Shown here: positions 7,458 through 14,964 of the stretch, one piece after another | Numbering within the stretch: position 1 is the stretch's first letter | Layout: each line of letters starts with the position of its first letter | Source of the DNA: Candidatus Hydrogenedens sp. | GTDB lineage: Bacteria; Hydrogenedentota; Hydrogenedentia; Hydrogenedentales; Hydrogenedentaceae | Direction of reading: 5' to 3' | NCBI GenBank assembly: GCA_035378955.1 | Contig: DAOSUS010000074.1 | Coordinates: 1-15,468 of the forward strand | Length of the DNA: 15,468 nucleotides | Notes under the pieces: model-generated | What the model was told of the DNA's origin: nothing | The model's input: only the letters and a program-made list of their open reading frames with translations | The model's database searches: none | Translations under genes and position numbers: made by a program

Positions 7458-8846
7458 TTATTTCTTTGCCGGGCTGTGAATACTCATTCCATAATAGTCT
7501 TCACTGGCTTCCATTAATACTTCGGATAAAGTAGGATGAGTGAAGATTGTTTCGGCTAATTCTTCGACAGTGCTTTCCAATTTCATAGCAACACTTGCCG
7601 TTGCTATCATTTCTCCCGCCTCGGGTCCTAAAATATGAACACCTAAAATTTCATCTGTACGAGCATCCCCTACTATTTTTAGCATACCTTCTGGTTCTCC
7701 AATAGCATGTGCTCTACCATTTGCAGAAAAGAGGAATTTTCCTGTTTTTACAGAGTAACCCTGTTCTTTTGCCTTCGCTTCTGATAGTCCGACACTTGCT
7801 AGTTCCGGGAATGTAAATGTACAGGCGGGAAGAATACGGTAATCCATTCGTTTATTTCCCCCTGTGGCATTTGTGCTTGCTACGATACCTTCATTAGAGG
7901 CACCATGGGCTAACCATGTGCGGTCAATAACATCACCAATTGCATATACTCCCGGAACCCCTGTCTCCATCTTTTCATTTACAGTAATTCCCCCTTTTTT
8001 GTTGATTTTGAGTGCACTACGAAGAGGTTCCTGTATACAATCGGAATTGCATTTCATCCCTACACATACCAGAACAAGGTCAACTGAAATTTCAACATTT
8101 TTGCTTCCTTCAATAGAAAGAGTAATATCTGTGTCTTTTATTTTTGCCTCTTTTAATTTGCTCCCTGTATAAACTTGAATGCCTTCTTTTTTGAATATAG
8201 ATTCCAATCTTTTTGCAAGTTCTTCATCTTCCTTAGGAAGTATATGAGGTAGCATTTCAATGAGATGTATTTCTGCTCCAAAGCTGTTCCAGATGCAGGA
8301 AAATTCGCATCCAATAGCACCAGCTCCAATAATACCTATTCGTTTAGGTATTTCAGTTAGTTCCAGAGCCTGTGAACTATCAATGATTTGTTTTTTGTCA
8401 AATGGTAAGATAGGTAATTCAATGGGTCTTCCACCTGTGGCTATTATAAGGTTTTTTGATGTAATTCGTTTCCCATCCACAGTAACCTCATTGGGTTGAT
8501 GGATAGTGGCTTCACCTTTAATCCAGTCAATATGGTACGATTTAAAAAGTCGTTCAATACCTCCTGTGTTTAAGGAAATGACTTTATTTTTCCGCTGTTT
8601 CAATTGGTTTAAGTCTAATTGTGCATTATCAACATGAATACCGAATTCATCTGCTTTTTTAAACTTGCGATAAAGTCCTGCGGTATTGAGTAATGTTTTT
8701 GTGGGGATACAACCAATATTTAGACATACGCCACCTAAATATTTTTTTTCAACCACGGCTGTTTTTGCACCTCTTTGTGCGGAACGAATTGCTGAAACAT
8801 ATCCACCTGGACCCGCACCTATTACAACAACATCATAATCAGCCAT
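7458..8846 (-). CDS. lpdA: Dihydrolipoyl dehydrogenase (E3)
   Basis: This FAD enzyme reoxidises the dihydrolipoyl arm of E2 and passes electrons to NAD+. The 462 residues carry every family landmark. The FAD-binding GAGPGG is at 10-15 and the redox-active disulfide CLNIGC is at Cys41 and Cys46. The NAD-binding GAGAIG is at 174-179, the second FAD motif YAIGDV at 301-306, and the catalytic pair in HPTLSE is His437 and Glu442. AAGGAG lies eight bases before the ATG. It starts 28 bases after the E2 stop codon, so both are surely one transcript and belong to the same 2-oxo-acid dehydrogenase complex. It carries no lipoyl domain of its own. An E1 gene is not adjacent. Confidence 0.97.
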   Translation of the reverse strand: MADYDVVVIGAGPGGYVSAIRSAQRGAKTAVVEKKYLGGVCLNIGCIPTKTLLNTAGLYRKFKKADEFGIHVDNAQLDLNQLKQRKNKVISLNTGGIERLFKSYHIDWIKGEATIHQPNEVTVDGKRITSKNLIIATGGRPIELPILPFDKKQIIDSSQALELTEIPKRIGIIGAGAIGCEFSCIWNSFGAEIHLIEMLPHILPKEDEELAKRLESIFKKEGIQVYTGSKLKEAKIKDTDITLSIEGSKNVEISVDLVLVCVGMKCNSDCIQEPLRSALKINKKGGITVNEKMETGVPGVYAIGDVIDRTWLAHGASNEGIVASTNATGGNKRMDYRILPACTFTFPELASVGLSEAKAKEQGYSVKTGKFLFSANGRAHAIGEPEGMLKIVGDARTDEILGVHILGPEAGEMIATASVAMKLESTVEELAETIFTHPTLSEVLMEASEDYYGMSIHSPAKK

Positions 8847-8874
8847 TATTTTTTCTCCTTATCTTTTACTGTTA

Positions 8875-10209
8875 TTACATAAAATCTGCCGATTCTAATA
8901 TTTCACGGAATCTACCCATAAATTGTCCACCTAATGCCCCATCTATTACGCGATGGTCACAAGACATTGTAACTTTCATTATAGGACGAATGAATATACC
9001 ACCGTCAACAACTACAGGACGGTCTTTCATCTGTCCAACCGCCAGTATAGCACTATCAGGTTGGTTTATAATCGCTGTAAAATGGTCTACTCCATAAGGT
9101 CCTAAATTCGATACTGTAAATGTATTGCCTGTGTAGTCATCGGGTAGTAATTTGTTATTTTGTGCTTTTGTAATAAGTTCTTTTGCTTTTTTTGCAAGCC
9201 CTTCTAAAGATAATTCCTGTGCTTTTTTGATTACTGGAACAATTAAACCCTGAGGTAATGCAACAGCAACTCCTAAATTAACATCCGGCATCTGGATAAT
9301 ACAATCACCACCCCATTGTACATTTACAGATGGAAACTCACGAAGTGTCCTTACGGCTGCATAAAGAACAATATCGTTAAAAGATACTTTAAAGGGTAGT
9401 TTCCCGCGTAAAATTTTTGCATTGGTCATATCAATTTCAACAGTTATATAATAGTGTGGTGCAATGTGCATACTTTGTCCCATCCGCTCTGCAATAATTT
9501 TCCGCATGGGTGTTAGCGGTATTTTTTGCATGGTAATGGGCAATGCAGAAGGAGTAGTTTCTTGAAAAGTGGATACTTTTGCCTTTTCAATATCTTCCTT
9601 TATAATTTTTCCATGAGGTCCCGAACCTACAATATTTTGTAAATTAATCCCTTCCTGTTCTGCCAATTTTCGGGCTACGGGTGTTGCCTTGGCTTGTGAT
9701 TGTATAGCATTTTCAACATCAGAGGACATAATTCTTCCACCGACACCAGAACCCTGAATATTTTGCAAAGGAATATTATGAGTTTCGGCAACTTTTTTTG
9801 CTCTTGGAGATGCGATAATATCTCCTGAAGTTGCAATAGGTTGAGGTGAAATAGTGGGTGCAGAAGGAATTGTAGTGGGTGCTTCTTCTTTAATTTTGGA
9901 TTTTTCTTTAATCTCCGATTTCGGTGATACTCCTGGGCATGTTCCTTGTGTATATTCTGCAGGGATTGCTTCGTTTTTATCTCCTATTAGTGCAACAACA
10001 GTTAATACAGGTATCTCAATTCCTGCTTCCACCAATATTTTCAAAAGTGTTCCACTTGCAGGAGATTCAAACTCAATTTCTGCTTTATCGGTTTGAACAG
10101 TAAATAAAGATTCTCCTTCTTTAACCTCATCACCTTCTTGTTTGAGCCATTGAACAATCATAGCTTCTTCTACCGTCTGTCCTAACTTGGGCATTTTTAC
10201 TTCAAACAT
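8875..10209 (-). CDS. Dihydrolipoamide acyltransferase (E2) with two E3-binding domains
   Basis: This is the core acyltransferase of a 2-oxo-acid dehydrogenase complex, probably pyruvate, though the substrate is not settled by sequence. The 444 residues contain one N-terminal lipoyl domain (about 1-78; lipoylated Lys42 in TDKAEIE) and a linker rich in Lys, Glu, Pro and Thr (about 80-130). Two tandem peripheral-subunit-binding domains follow, at about 132-169 and 175-211, then the catalytic domain from about 225, with active-site DHRVIDG (His419, Asp423). The two binding domains are identical at 19 of 36 aligned positions, which suggests an internal duplication; most E2 proteins have one. AAGGAT lies six bases before the ATG. 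The gene is 24 bases after the polyol dehydrogenase-like gene and 28 bases before E3. E1 subunits must be encoded elsewhere. Confidence 0.94.
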   Translation of the reverse strand: MFEVKMPKLGQTVEEAMIVQWLKQEGDEVKEGESLFTVQTDKAEIEFESPASGTLLKILVEAGIEIPVLTVVALIGDKNEAIPAEYTQGTCPGVSPKSEIKEKSKIKEEAPTTIPSAPTISPQPIATSGDIIASPRAKKVAETHNIPLQNIQGSGVGGRIMSSDVENAIQSQAKATPVARKLAEQEGINLQNIVGSGPHGKIIKEDIEKAKVSTFQETTPSALPITMQKIPLTPMRKIIAERMGQSMHIAPHYYITVEIDMTNAKILRGKLPFKVSFNDIVLYAAVRTLREFPSVNVQWGGDCIIQMPDVNLGVAVALPQGLIVPVIKKAQELSLEGLAKKAKELITKAQNNKLLPDDYTGNTFTVSNLGPYGVDHFTAIINQPDSAILAVGQMKDRPVVVDGGIFIRPIMKVTMSCDHRVIDGALGGQFMGRFREILESADFM

Positions 10210-10233
10210 GGGTTTATCCTTCTGTTGATGTTT

Positions 10234-11406
10234 TTATAACCAGTTTTTATCTTTTAGTTTTTTAATTGCTTCCATTATCAAATTAAATAGGGGACTTGTT
10301 TCCTCTACCTTGCAAATTTCTTTTAATACCCCCTCAACGCCGTTTAGATTTTTTATTTGCTTCAATTTTTGAGAGGATTCATCGTCGCCATTATAGAATA
10401 TAGCCCCTGCTATCCCTATAGAAATATTTTCAGGAGTTATTCCCGCTTTCAGACAATACATTGCAGAACCGATTAACCGTTCTCCCATACTTAGCTTTCG
10501 GATAGGGTCTCTTGCTACGCGTTCTATTTGGTCTCCTAAATGTTTATTCCTATATCTTTTTAATAGGTCGTTGATATATTCTTCAAGTTCGGGAAAAGGA
10601 AGACCATCTAATTTACTAATGGCTTTTGCACTTTCAATGCCTGCATTTTTTGCTATTGTATATATTTCATTATCTTCGATGGCTTCCCAGATAAATTTAT
10701 AGCCCCTTAGATTTCCCAGATAGGCACATACAGCATGAGTAAGATTATGAATATATAATTTTCGATGAACATACCCAGAAAAAGGACGACATAGTTTCAT
10801 CCCTTTAATTTCGGGAATATCTCCTTTAAATGCATCTGCATCTACGGGAAGTTCACAATATTCTTCAACCCGAACTAATAAAGGATGTTTCTGTTTATCC
10901 TGTTCTGTGATAATAGGAACCATCCTCCCAATAGATGCTTCAACCAATCCTATATGTTTTTCAAAAGATTTTAGAAGATGTTTGGGAAGATGTGAGGTTA
11001 TTTCGTGATAAAAAGTATTCTTAGGTTCTGGGAGGTTTTCACAAATTATAATATTGAGAGGCTTTATAAATTTTTCCTCTAATCTTTTGGTAATTCCAAT
11101 GGAGAGAATCTCTGCGACAGCCGATACCCCTTTTGCTCCTACTGCTGTTGCAATGATGTCAGATTTTTGAACAGCCTCTGCCACTTTTTCTTTTTCAGAA
11201 AGTAAAAGAGCCGATATGTCCTCGACAAATATAGTATATGTTTTTTCCCCCACAATCTTTATTGGGTATTTCTTTGTTTTATTTATTTGTTCAACAAGTT
11301 CAGGAACAACATCTATAAAAAGAGTATGATACCCACTTTCATAAAAAAGTTGGCCTAAGAAACCTCTGCCTATATTTCCTGCACCGAATTGCAGAGATAA
11401 TTTCAT
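10234..11406 (-). CDS. mtlD: Mannitol-1-phosphate 5-dehydrogenase-like protein
   Basis: This is a polyol-specific long-chain dehydrogenase; the family interconverts mannitol 1-phosphate and fructose 6-phosphate with NAD(H). The 390 residues are close to the 382 of E. coli MtlD. A Rossmann motif GAGNIGRGF is at 8-16. The catalytic signature K-x4-N-x2-H appears in KLYIHNLTHA (Lys216, Asn221, His224), and the C-terminal half has the family segment ERVARDPIRKLSMGERLI. There is no signal peptide, so it is cytoplasmic. AAGGAT lies six bases before the ATG. It is the first gene of the operon with E2 and E3, and no mannitol PTS gene is in the window. The substrate could be another hexitol phosphate or a uronate-derived polyol, since tagaturonate and fructuronate reductases share the superfamily. 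The length and the GAGNIGRGF motif favour MtlD. Confidence 0.82.
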   Translation of the reverse strand: MKLSLQFGAGNIGRGFLGQLFYESGYHTLFIDVVPELVEQINKTKKYPIKIVGEKTYTIFVEDISALLLSEKEKVAEAVQKSDIIATAVGAKGVSAVAEILSIGITKRLEEKFIKPLNIIICENLPEPKNTFYHEITSHLPKHLLKSFEKHIGLVEASIGRMVPIITEQDKQKHPLLVRVEEYCELPVDADAFKGDIPEIKGMKLCRPFSGYVHRKLYIHNLTHAVCAYLGNLRGYKFIWEAIEDNEIYTIAKNAGIESAKAISKLDGLPFPELEEYINDLLKRYRNKHLGDQIERVARDPIRKLSMGERLIGSAMYCLKAGITPENISIGIAGAIFYNGDDESSQKLKQIKNLNGVEGVLKEICKVEETSPLFNLIMEAIKKLKDKNWL

Positions 11407-11451
11407 AAAAATATCCTTACAAAAATAGATAACACATCATAATATATAAGG

Positions 11452-11481
11452 TTGGATTTGGTATTATATCATAGTTATAAT
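11452..11481 (+). promoter_or_regulatory. Predicted promoter for the oxidoreductase-parvulin operon
   Basis: TTGGAT (11452-11457) and TATAAT (11476-11481) are separated by 18 bases, which gives a leader of about 75 bases before the ATG at 11562. The complementary strand carries another TATAAT (11468-11463) seven bases away, so the two strands share an inverted repeat, ATTATA-N7-TATAAT. That could be a back-to-back promoter pair serving mtlD too, but no good -35 box is visible for the minus direction. Confidence 0.45.
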
Positions 11482-11548
11482 TTACGATGTAGTCTGGATG
11501 ACTTATTATCTTAAAGAATTAAAATGTGATATGAATAAACTAATTATT

Positions 11549-11553
11549 GGAGG
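11549..11553 (+). promoter_or_regulatory. Shine-Dalgarno deciding the start of the first Gfo/Idh/MocA gene
   Basis: GGAGG lies eight bases before the ATG at 11562. An in-frame TTG at 11547 would put this site inside the coding sequence, so the ATG is preferred. Confidence 0.85.
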
Positions 11554-11561
11554 AAAATAAA

Positions 11562-12608
11562 ATGAAGAAAGTAGGATTTGGAATTATCGGTTGTGGAAAT
11601 ATTGGTCCTGTTCATGCGGCCGCAATAAATGCCATTTCTAATGCAAAATTGGTTGCCGTTTCAGATGTTGTTGAAAAGAACGCAATGAAATTAGCAAGCC
11701 AATATAATGCGGAACCCTATACGGATTATAAAAAGATGTTAGAACGGAAAGATATTCAAGCCGTTTGTATTTGTGTTCCCAGTGGTCTGCGCGCAGAAAT
11801 AGCAGAAAACTGTGCTATGGCAGGAAAACATATCCTTTCGGAAAAACCTTTGGAAGTAACCACCCAACGGATTGACCGTATTATTAAAGCCACCGACAAA
11901 TACGGTGTTCTTTTGGGTTGTATTTTTCAGAGTCGTTTTGCAGAAGGTTCGCGATTGGTTAAGCAGGCAATAGAGCAGAATCGTTTTGGTAAGTTGGTTT
12001 TGGGTGATGCCTATATTAAATGGTTTCGTTCTAAAGAATATTATGCCAGCGCCTCATGGAGAGGAACATGGAAATTGGATGGTGGAGGTGCCTTAATGAA
12101 TCAAGGAATACATCAAATTGATTTGCTCCTCTGGTTTATGGGTCCCGTGAAGAGAGTATATGCTCAAACGCAATGTATTGCTCATGAAGGATTAGAAGTT
12201 GAAGATTTAGCCACAGCCACTCTCGAATTTCAGAATGGCGCGTATGGGGTAATAGAAGGAAGTACAGCTATTTGGCCTGGACATCCGGCGCGTGTAGAAG
12301 TCCATGGCTTTGAAGGTAGTGCTGTACTTGAAGATGGGAAACTTATTTTCTGGAAATTTAATAAGAGAAAGCCTATTGATACAAAGGTAGAGCAATCTAT
12401 GGCTAAGGAGTCAGAATTGGGTTCAGGTGCCAGTGACCCGCTATCTGCCTTAAAAATTGAGGGACATCGTCGTCAGATTGAAGATTTTGCCCAAGCAATA
12501 TTAAAAGGTCGCAAACCTGCTGTTGATGGTAGAGAAGGAAGAAATGCGGTTGAACTTATAGAAAAAATTTATAAATCTGCCCGTCTTGGCAAACCCATTA
12601 ATTTATAG
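11562..12608 (+). CDS. Gfo/Idh/MocA-family oxidoreductase
   Basis: This is an NAD(P)-dependent sugar or cyclitol oxidoreductase of 348 residues. The N-terminal Rossmann fold starts with GIIGCGNIGPVHA (nucleotide-binding GxGxxG at 10-15). The family EKP motif is at Glu94-Lys95-Pro96, with Lys95 the usual catalytic lysine. The C-terminal domain has GGGALMNQGIHQIDLLLW, with His185 in the catalytic position. There is no signal peptide, so a cytoplasmic location is likely. All key residues are present; the substrate is not identifiable, as the family covers inositol, glucose-fructose, UDP-sugar and other substrates. It is the first gene of a three-gene plus-strand unit and is divergent from mtlD. 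Confidence 0.93.
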   Translation: MKKVGFGIIGCGNIGPVHAAAINAISNAKLVAVSDVVEKNAMKLASQYNAEPYTDYKKMLERKDIQAVCICVPSGLRAEIAENCAMAGKHILSEKPLEVTTQRIDRIIKATDKYGVLLGCIFQSRFAEGSRLVKQAIEQNRFGKLVLGDAYIKWFRSKEYYASASWRGTWKLDGGGALMNQGIHQIDLLLWFMGPVKRVYAQTQCIAHEGLEVEDLATATLEFQNGAYGVIEGSTAIWPGHPARVEVHGFEGSAVLEDGKLIFWKFNKRKPIDTKVEQSMAKESELGSGASDPLSALKIEGHRRQIEDFAQAILKGRKPAVDGREGRNAVELIEKIYKSARLGKPINL

Positions 12609-12642
12609 TTGACCCCGTCAAGTCTAATGGTTTTATTAAACG

Positions 12643-13632
12643 ATGAAGAAAAAATTTCTGATATTTATAAGTGTATTTATTTTAGTCGGTATTTCCCGAT
12701 GTATTTTTGCTTCGGATAATAGTAAAGATGTTTCTTTAACTCAAGAAGAATTATTGGTTCAGGTGGGTCCCGAAAAAATAACCAAATCCGATTACAATGC
12801 TTATATGCAGTATCGCCAAATCGAATTAAAAAAAAGAGGGCTTTTGTTTTCTCCTCAGGATGTTCAGAATTTTCAAAAGAAAGTTCTGGATGAAATTGTT
12901 GAACAAACCATGATTTTTCTGTTAGCTCTACGAGAGAATATAGTTTGTTCCGATGAAATGTTTAATAATATCTATAAAGAAGGTATATCTTTATTGGGAG
13001 GAGAAGAGGAATACCATCGCTGGTTAAAATCGTGTAATCTTACAGATGAATATATAAAAGAGCAAATCAAGAAAAAGAATATTGTTGAACAATATATTCA
13101 AAGTATTGAAAAAACGGTTTCTGTCACTGATAAAGAAGTAGAAGAAACATATCAAAATTATGTTAAATTGGGATGGGCAAAAAGAAATACAGATACTTAT
13201 GATTTCGCAAATATTCTAATTATAGATTTTATAGGGGATTCCGAAAAGGAGAAACAAATAAATGCGATATACAAGCGTATTCAAAAAGGTGAAGATTTTT
13301 TCCTCCTGGCTCAACAATTTTCAGAAGATTCTTTTTCAAGGAAGCAGGGATATTGCTATTATGAAATGCCCTTAAAACAGGTATTGCCAGAAGTAAAACA
13401 TTATTTAGTAATGTGCCCTGTGGGGAGTGTCTCTCCACCATTTAGAACCCGCAATGGATGGAATATTTTGAAAATTCTGTCAAAGAACACTCCTGGGACA
13501 ATACCATTTCAAAAAATGAAACAAGGAATATACCATGAACTTATAAATAAGAAGGTAAGAGAAATTCTGAAACAGGAGTTGGAAAAACTTCAGAAAGAAA
13601 TCAATATAACTTATTATTCAAACTATAAATAA
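12643..13632 (+). CDS. Secreted parvulin/SurA-like protein with degenerate active site
   Basis: The 329 residues begin with a signal peptide (KKK start, hydrophobic core 5-18, probable cleavage after Ala23). A helical SurA_N-like region (about 35-160) follows, then one parvulin (PpiC-type) domain (about 184-281) and a basic helical tail, so a periplasmic chaperone-like protein is expected. The domain shows the family pattern of a first strand FANILI, helix IQKGEDFFLLAQQFSED, and last strand NGWNILKIL. The two histidines conserved in active parvulins (HIL in the first strand, H in the last) are both Asn here (190 and 274), and the GGDLGW segment reads QGYCYY. Prolyl isomerase activity may therefore be lost while the chaperone role remains. 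No clear ribosome-binding site precedes the ATG. It lies 34 bases after the first oxidoreductase gene and 13 before the second, an odd position for a SurA-type gene. Confidence 0.82.
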   Translation: MKKKFLIFISVFILVGISRCIFASDNSKDVSLTQEELLVQVGPEKITKSDYNAYMQYRQIELKKRGLLFSPQDVQNFQKKVLDEIVEQTMIFLLALRENIVCSDEMFNNIYKEGISLLGGEEEYHRWLKSCNLTDEYIKEQIKKKNIVEQYIQSIEKTVSVTDKEVEETYQNYVKLGWAKRNTDTYDFANILIIDFIGDSEKEKQINAIYKRIQKGEDFFLLAQQFSEDSFSRKQGYCYYEMPLKQVLPEVKHYLVMCPVGSVSPPFRTRNGWNILKILSKNTPGTIPFQKMKQGIYHELINKKVREILKQELEKLQKEINITYYSNYK

Positions 13633-13645
13633 CGGGACTTTTGTT

Positions 13646-14884
13646 ATGCCTAAAAAAAATATTCTTATATTGGGTGGAGGAATGATTGTTCATGACCAAA
13701 TTCTTCCCAGTTTATATCATTTGCAAAGAATGGGAGAGATAAGCAAAATTTCTGTTTGTGCAAGACATACTACACCTTTAAAATTTTTACAGGAAAGTCC
13801 AACTATTAAAGAAGCTTTCCCCGAACAGATGTTTGAATCTTTTCCCCCTTTGGATACCCCCGAGGACAAATATTATCCAGAACTATACAAAGAGGCAATT
13901 AAAACTTTATCGCCTCGCCAATGCGTTTTTATTGCGTTACCAGACCACTTACATTATCCAGCTATTATGGAAGCACTTGACCATGAACAGCATGTAATCT
14001 GTGTCAAACCCCTTGTTCAGACTTATAAACAACTTGTGGAAATTGAAAAAATAGCAAAAGAAAAAATGCTTTTTGTAGGGGTAGAATATCACAAACGATT
14101 TGATATTCGTTCACTTTTAGCAAGAAAGAATTATCAAAAAGGGTTATTCGGAGAATTTATAATTGGCGAAGCGAAAATGATTGAGCCTTATTATTATCGC
14201 CAAAGTAATTTTCAAAATTGGTTTACCTGTGATATTTCTGACCCTTTTACTTATGTTGGCTGTCATTATGTAGACCTTGTTACTTTTATAACAGGGTTAA
14301 GACCGGTCTCTGTTTCTGTCGTTGGCATAAAAAGAACATTCCCTAACGGGAATGAGGGTTATCTATGGTCTCATGGTAGGGTAACTTATGAGAATGGGGG
14401 AATTTTATCTGTAATCAATGGCTTGGGTTATCCTGATATTGGAGGGGGCAGCAACCAGCAAGGGTTAGAATTATACTTTGAGAGTGAGAATAGCACAACG
14501 ACTTTGAAACATGATGACCAATTTCGTGGGGTGAGTTATAGTATTAAAGAAGAAATGACGGAACACAAGAAAAAATTTTATACGATTAATACAGATTATT
14601 TCCGTTTAGTCCCCTGGAACGGTCCTGGATTAAAACCTGTAGGGTATGGCTATACTTCAATAGAGGAATTAGTACGGTGTGTGAAGAGAATTGATAGTAT
14701 TGATGATAGACAAAAGAAATTAGAAGAAATAGAAAGAATAGATAACTTAGGAATTATTGCCACTCCCAAAAATTCATTTTATAATGAGTTGGTAAATGAA
14801 GCAGCAAGATTATCTATAGCACAAAATGGACGGGTTTATTCTATTAATTATAATGCAGAGGTTCCTACAGTTTTCCCTGGCTGA
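13646..14884 (+). CDS. Gfo/Idh/MocA-family oxidoreductase, divergent subgroup
   Basis: The 412-residue protein is longer than its neighbour in the same operon. The N-terminal nucleotide-binding region is ILILGGGMIVHDQILPSL. The glycines are at 10-12, and the third position of the usual GxGxxG is Val15. The EKP motif reads VKP (120-122), keeping Lys121 but not the Glu. The C-terminal domain keeps the catalytic-type YVGCHYVDLV (His207, Asp210). An insertion and an extended C-terminus account for the extra length. There is no signal peptide, so it is probably cytoplasmic. The substrate is unknown, and the two oxidoreductases of the operon look like different subgroups rather than a recent duplication. 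It starts 13 bases after the parvulin-like gene with only a weak ribosome-binding site, so translational coupling is plausible. Confidence 0.87.
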   Translation: MPKKNILILGGGMIVHDQILPSLYHLQRMGEISKISVCARHTTPLKFLQESPTIKEAFPEQMFESFPPLDTPEDKYYPELYKEAIKTLSPRQCVFIALPDHLHYPAIMEALDHEQHVICVKPLVQTYKQLVEIEKIAKEKMLFVGVEYHKRFDIRSLLARKNYQKGLFGEFIIGEAKMIEPYYYRQSNFQNWFTCDISDPFTYVGCHYVDLVTFITGLRPVSVSVVGIKRTFPNGNEGYLWSHGRVTYENGGILSVINGLGYPDIGGGSNQQGLELYFESENSTTTLKHDDQFRGVSYSIKEEMTEHKKKFYTINTDYFRLVPWNGPGLKPVGYGYTSIEELVRCVKRIDSIDDRQKKLEEIERIDNLGIIATPKNSFYNELVNEAARLSIAQNGRVYSINYNAEVPTVFPG

Positions 14885-14910
14885 AGAAAAAAAACCAATC
14901 GGAAAAAATT

Positions 14911-14946
14911 AGCGTCGGTATCTAATTTATAGATACCGACGCTTTT
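14911..14946. terminator. Bidirectional intrinsic terminator between converging genes
   Basis: A perfect 14-base-pair stem (14911-14924 with 14930-14943) encloses a five-base ATTTA loop. On the plus strand TTTT follows; on the minus strand the stem is followed by AATTTTTTCC and a further T-rich tract. It lies between the converging ends of the second oxidoreductase gene (stop at 14884) and the DUF1559-family gene (stop at 14965), so it can end transcription from both sides. Confidence 0.93.
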
Positions 14947-14964
14947 GTAGTATTTATTGAAATA

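Noticed and set aside
8693..9097. 134-codon plus-strand frame across the lpdA/E2 junction.
   Set aside because: It is antisense to two confidently identified genes and its product has no recognisable domain; it is a shadow frame.
11547..11561. Start of the first Gfo/Idh/MocA gene at a TTG, five codons upstream of the ATG.
   Set aside because: The TTG lies at the GGAGG ribosome-binding site itself; the ATG at 11562 has ideal eight-base spacing.
12609..12621. TTGAC-CCC-GTCAA hairpin right after the first oxidoreductase stop codon.
   Set aside because: The stem is only five base pairs with a three-base loop and no T-run; it is too weak to call a terminator and lies inside a likely operon.
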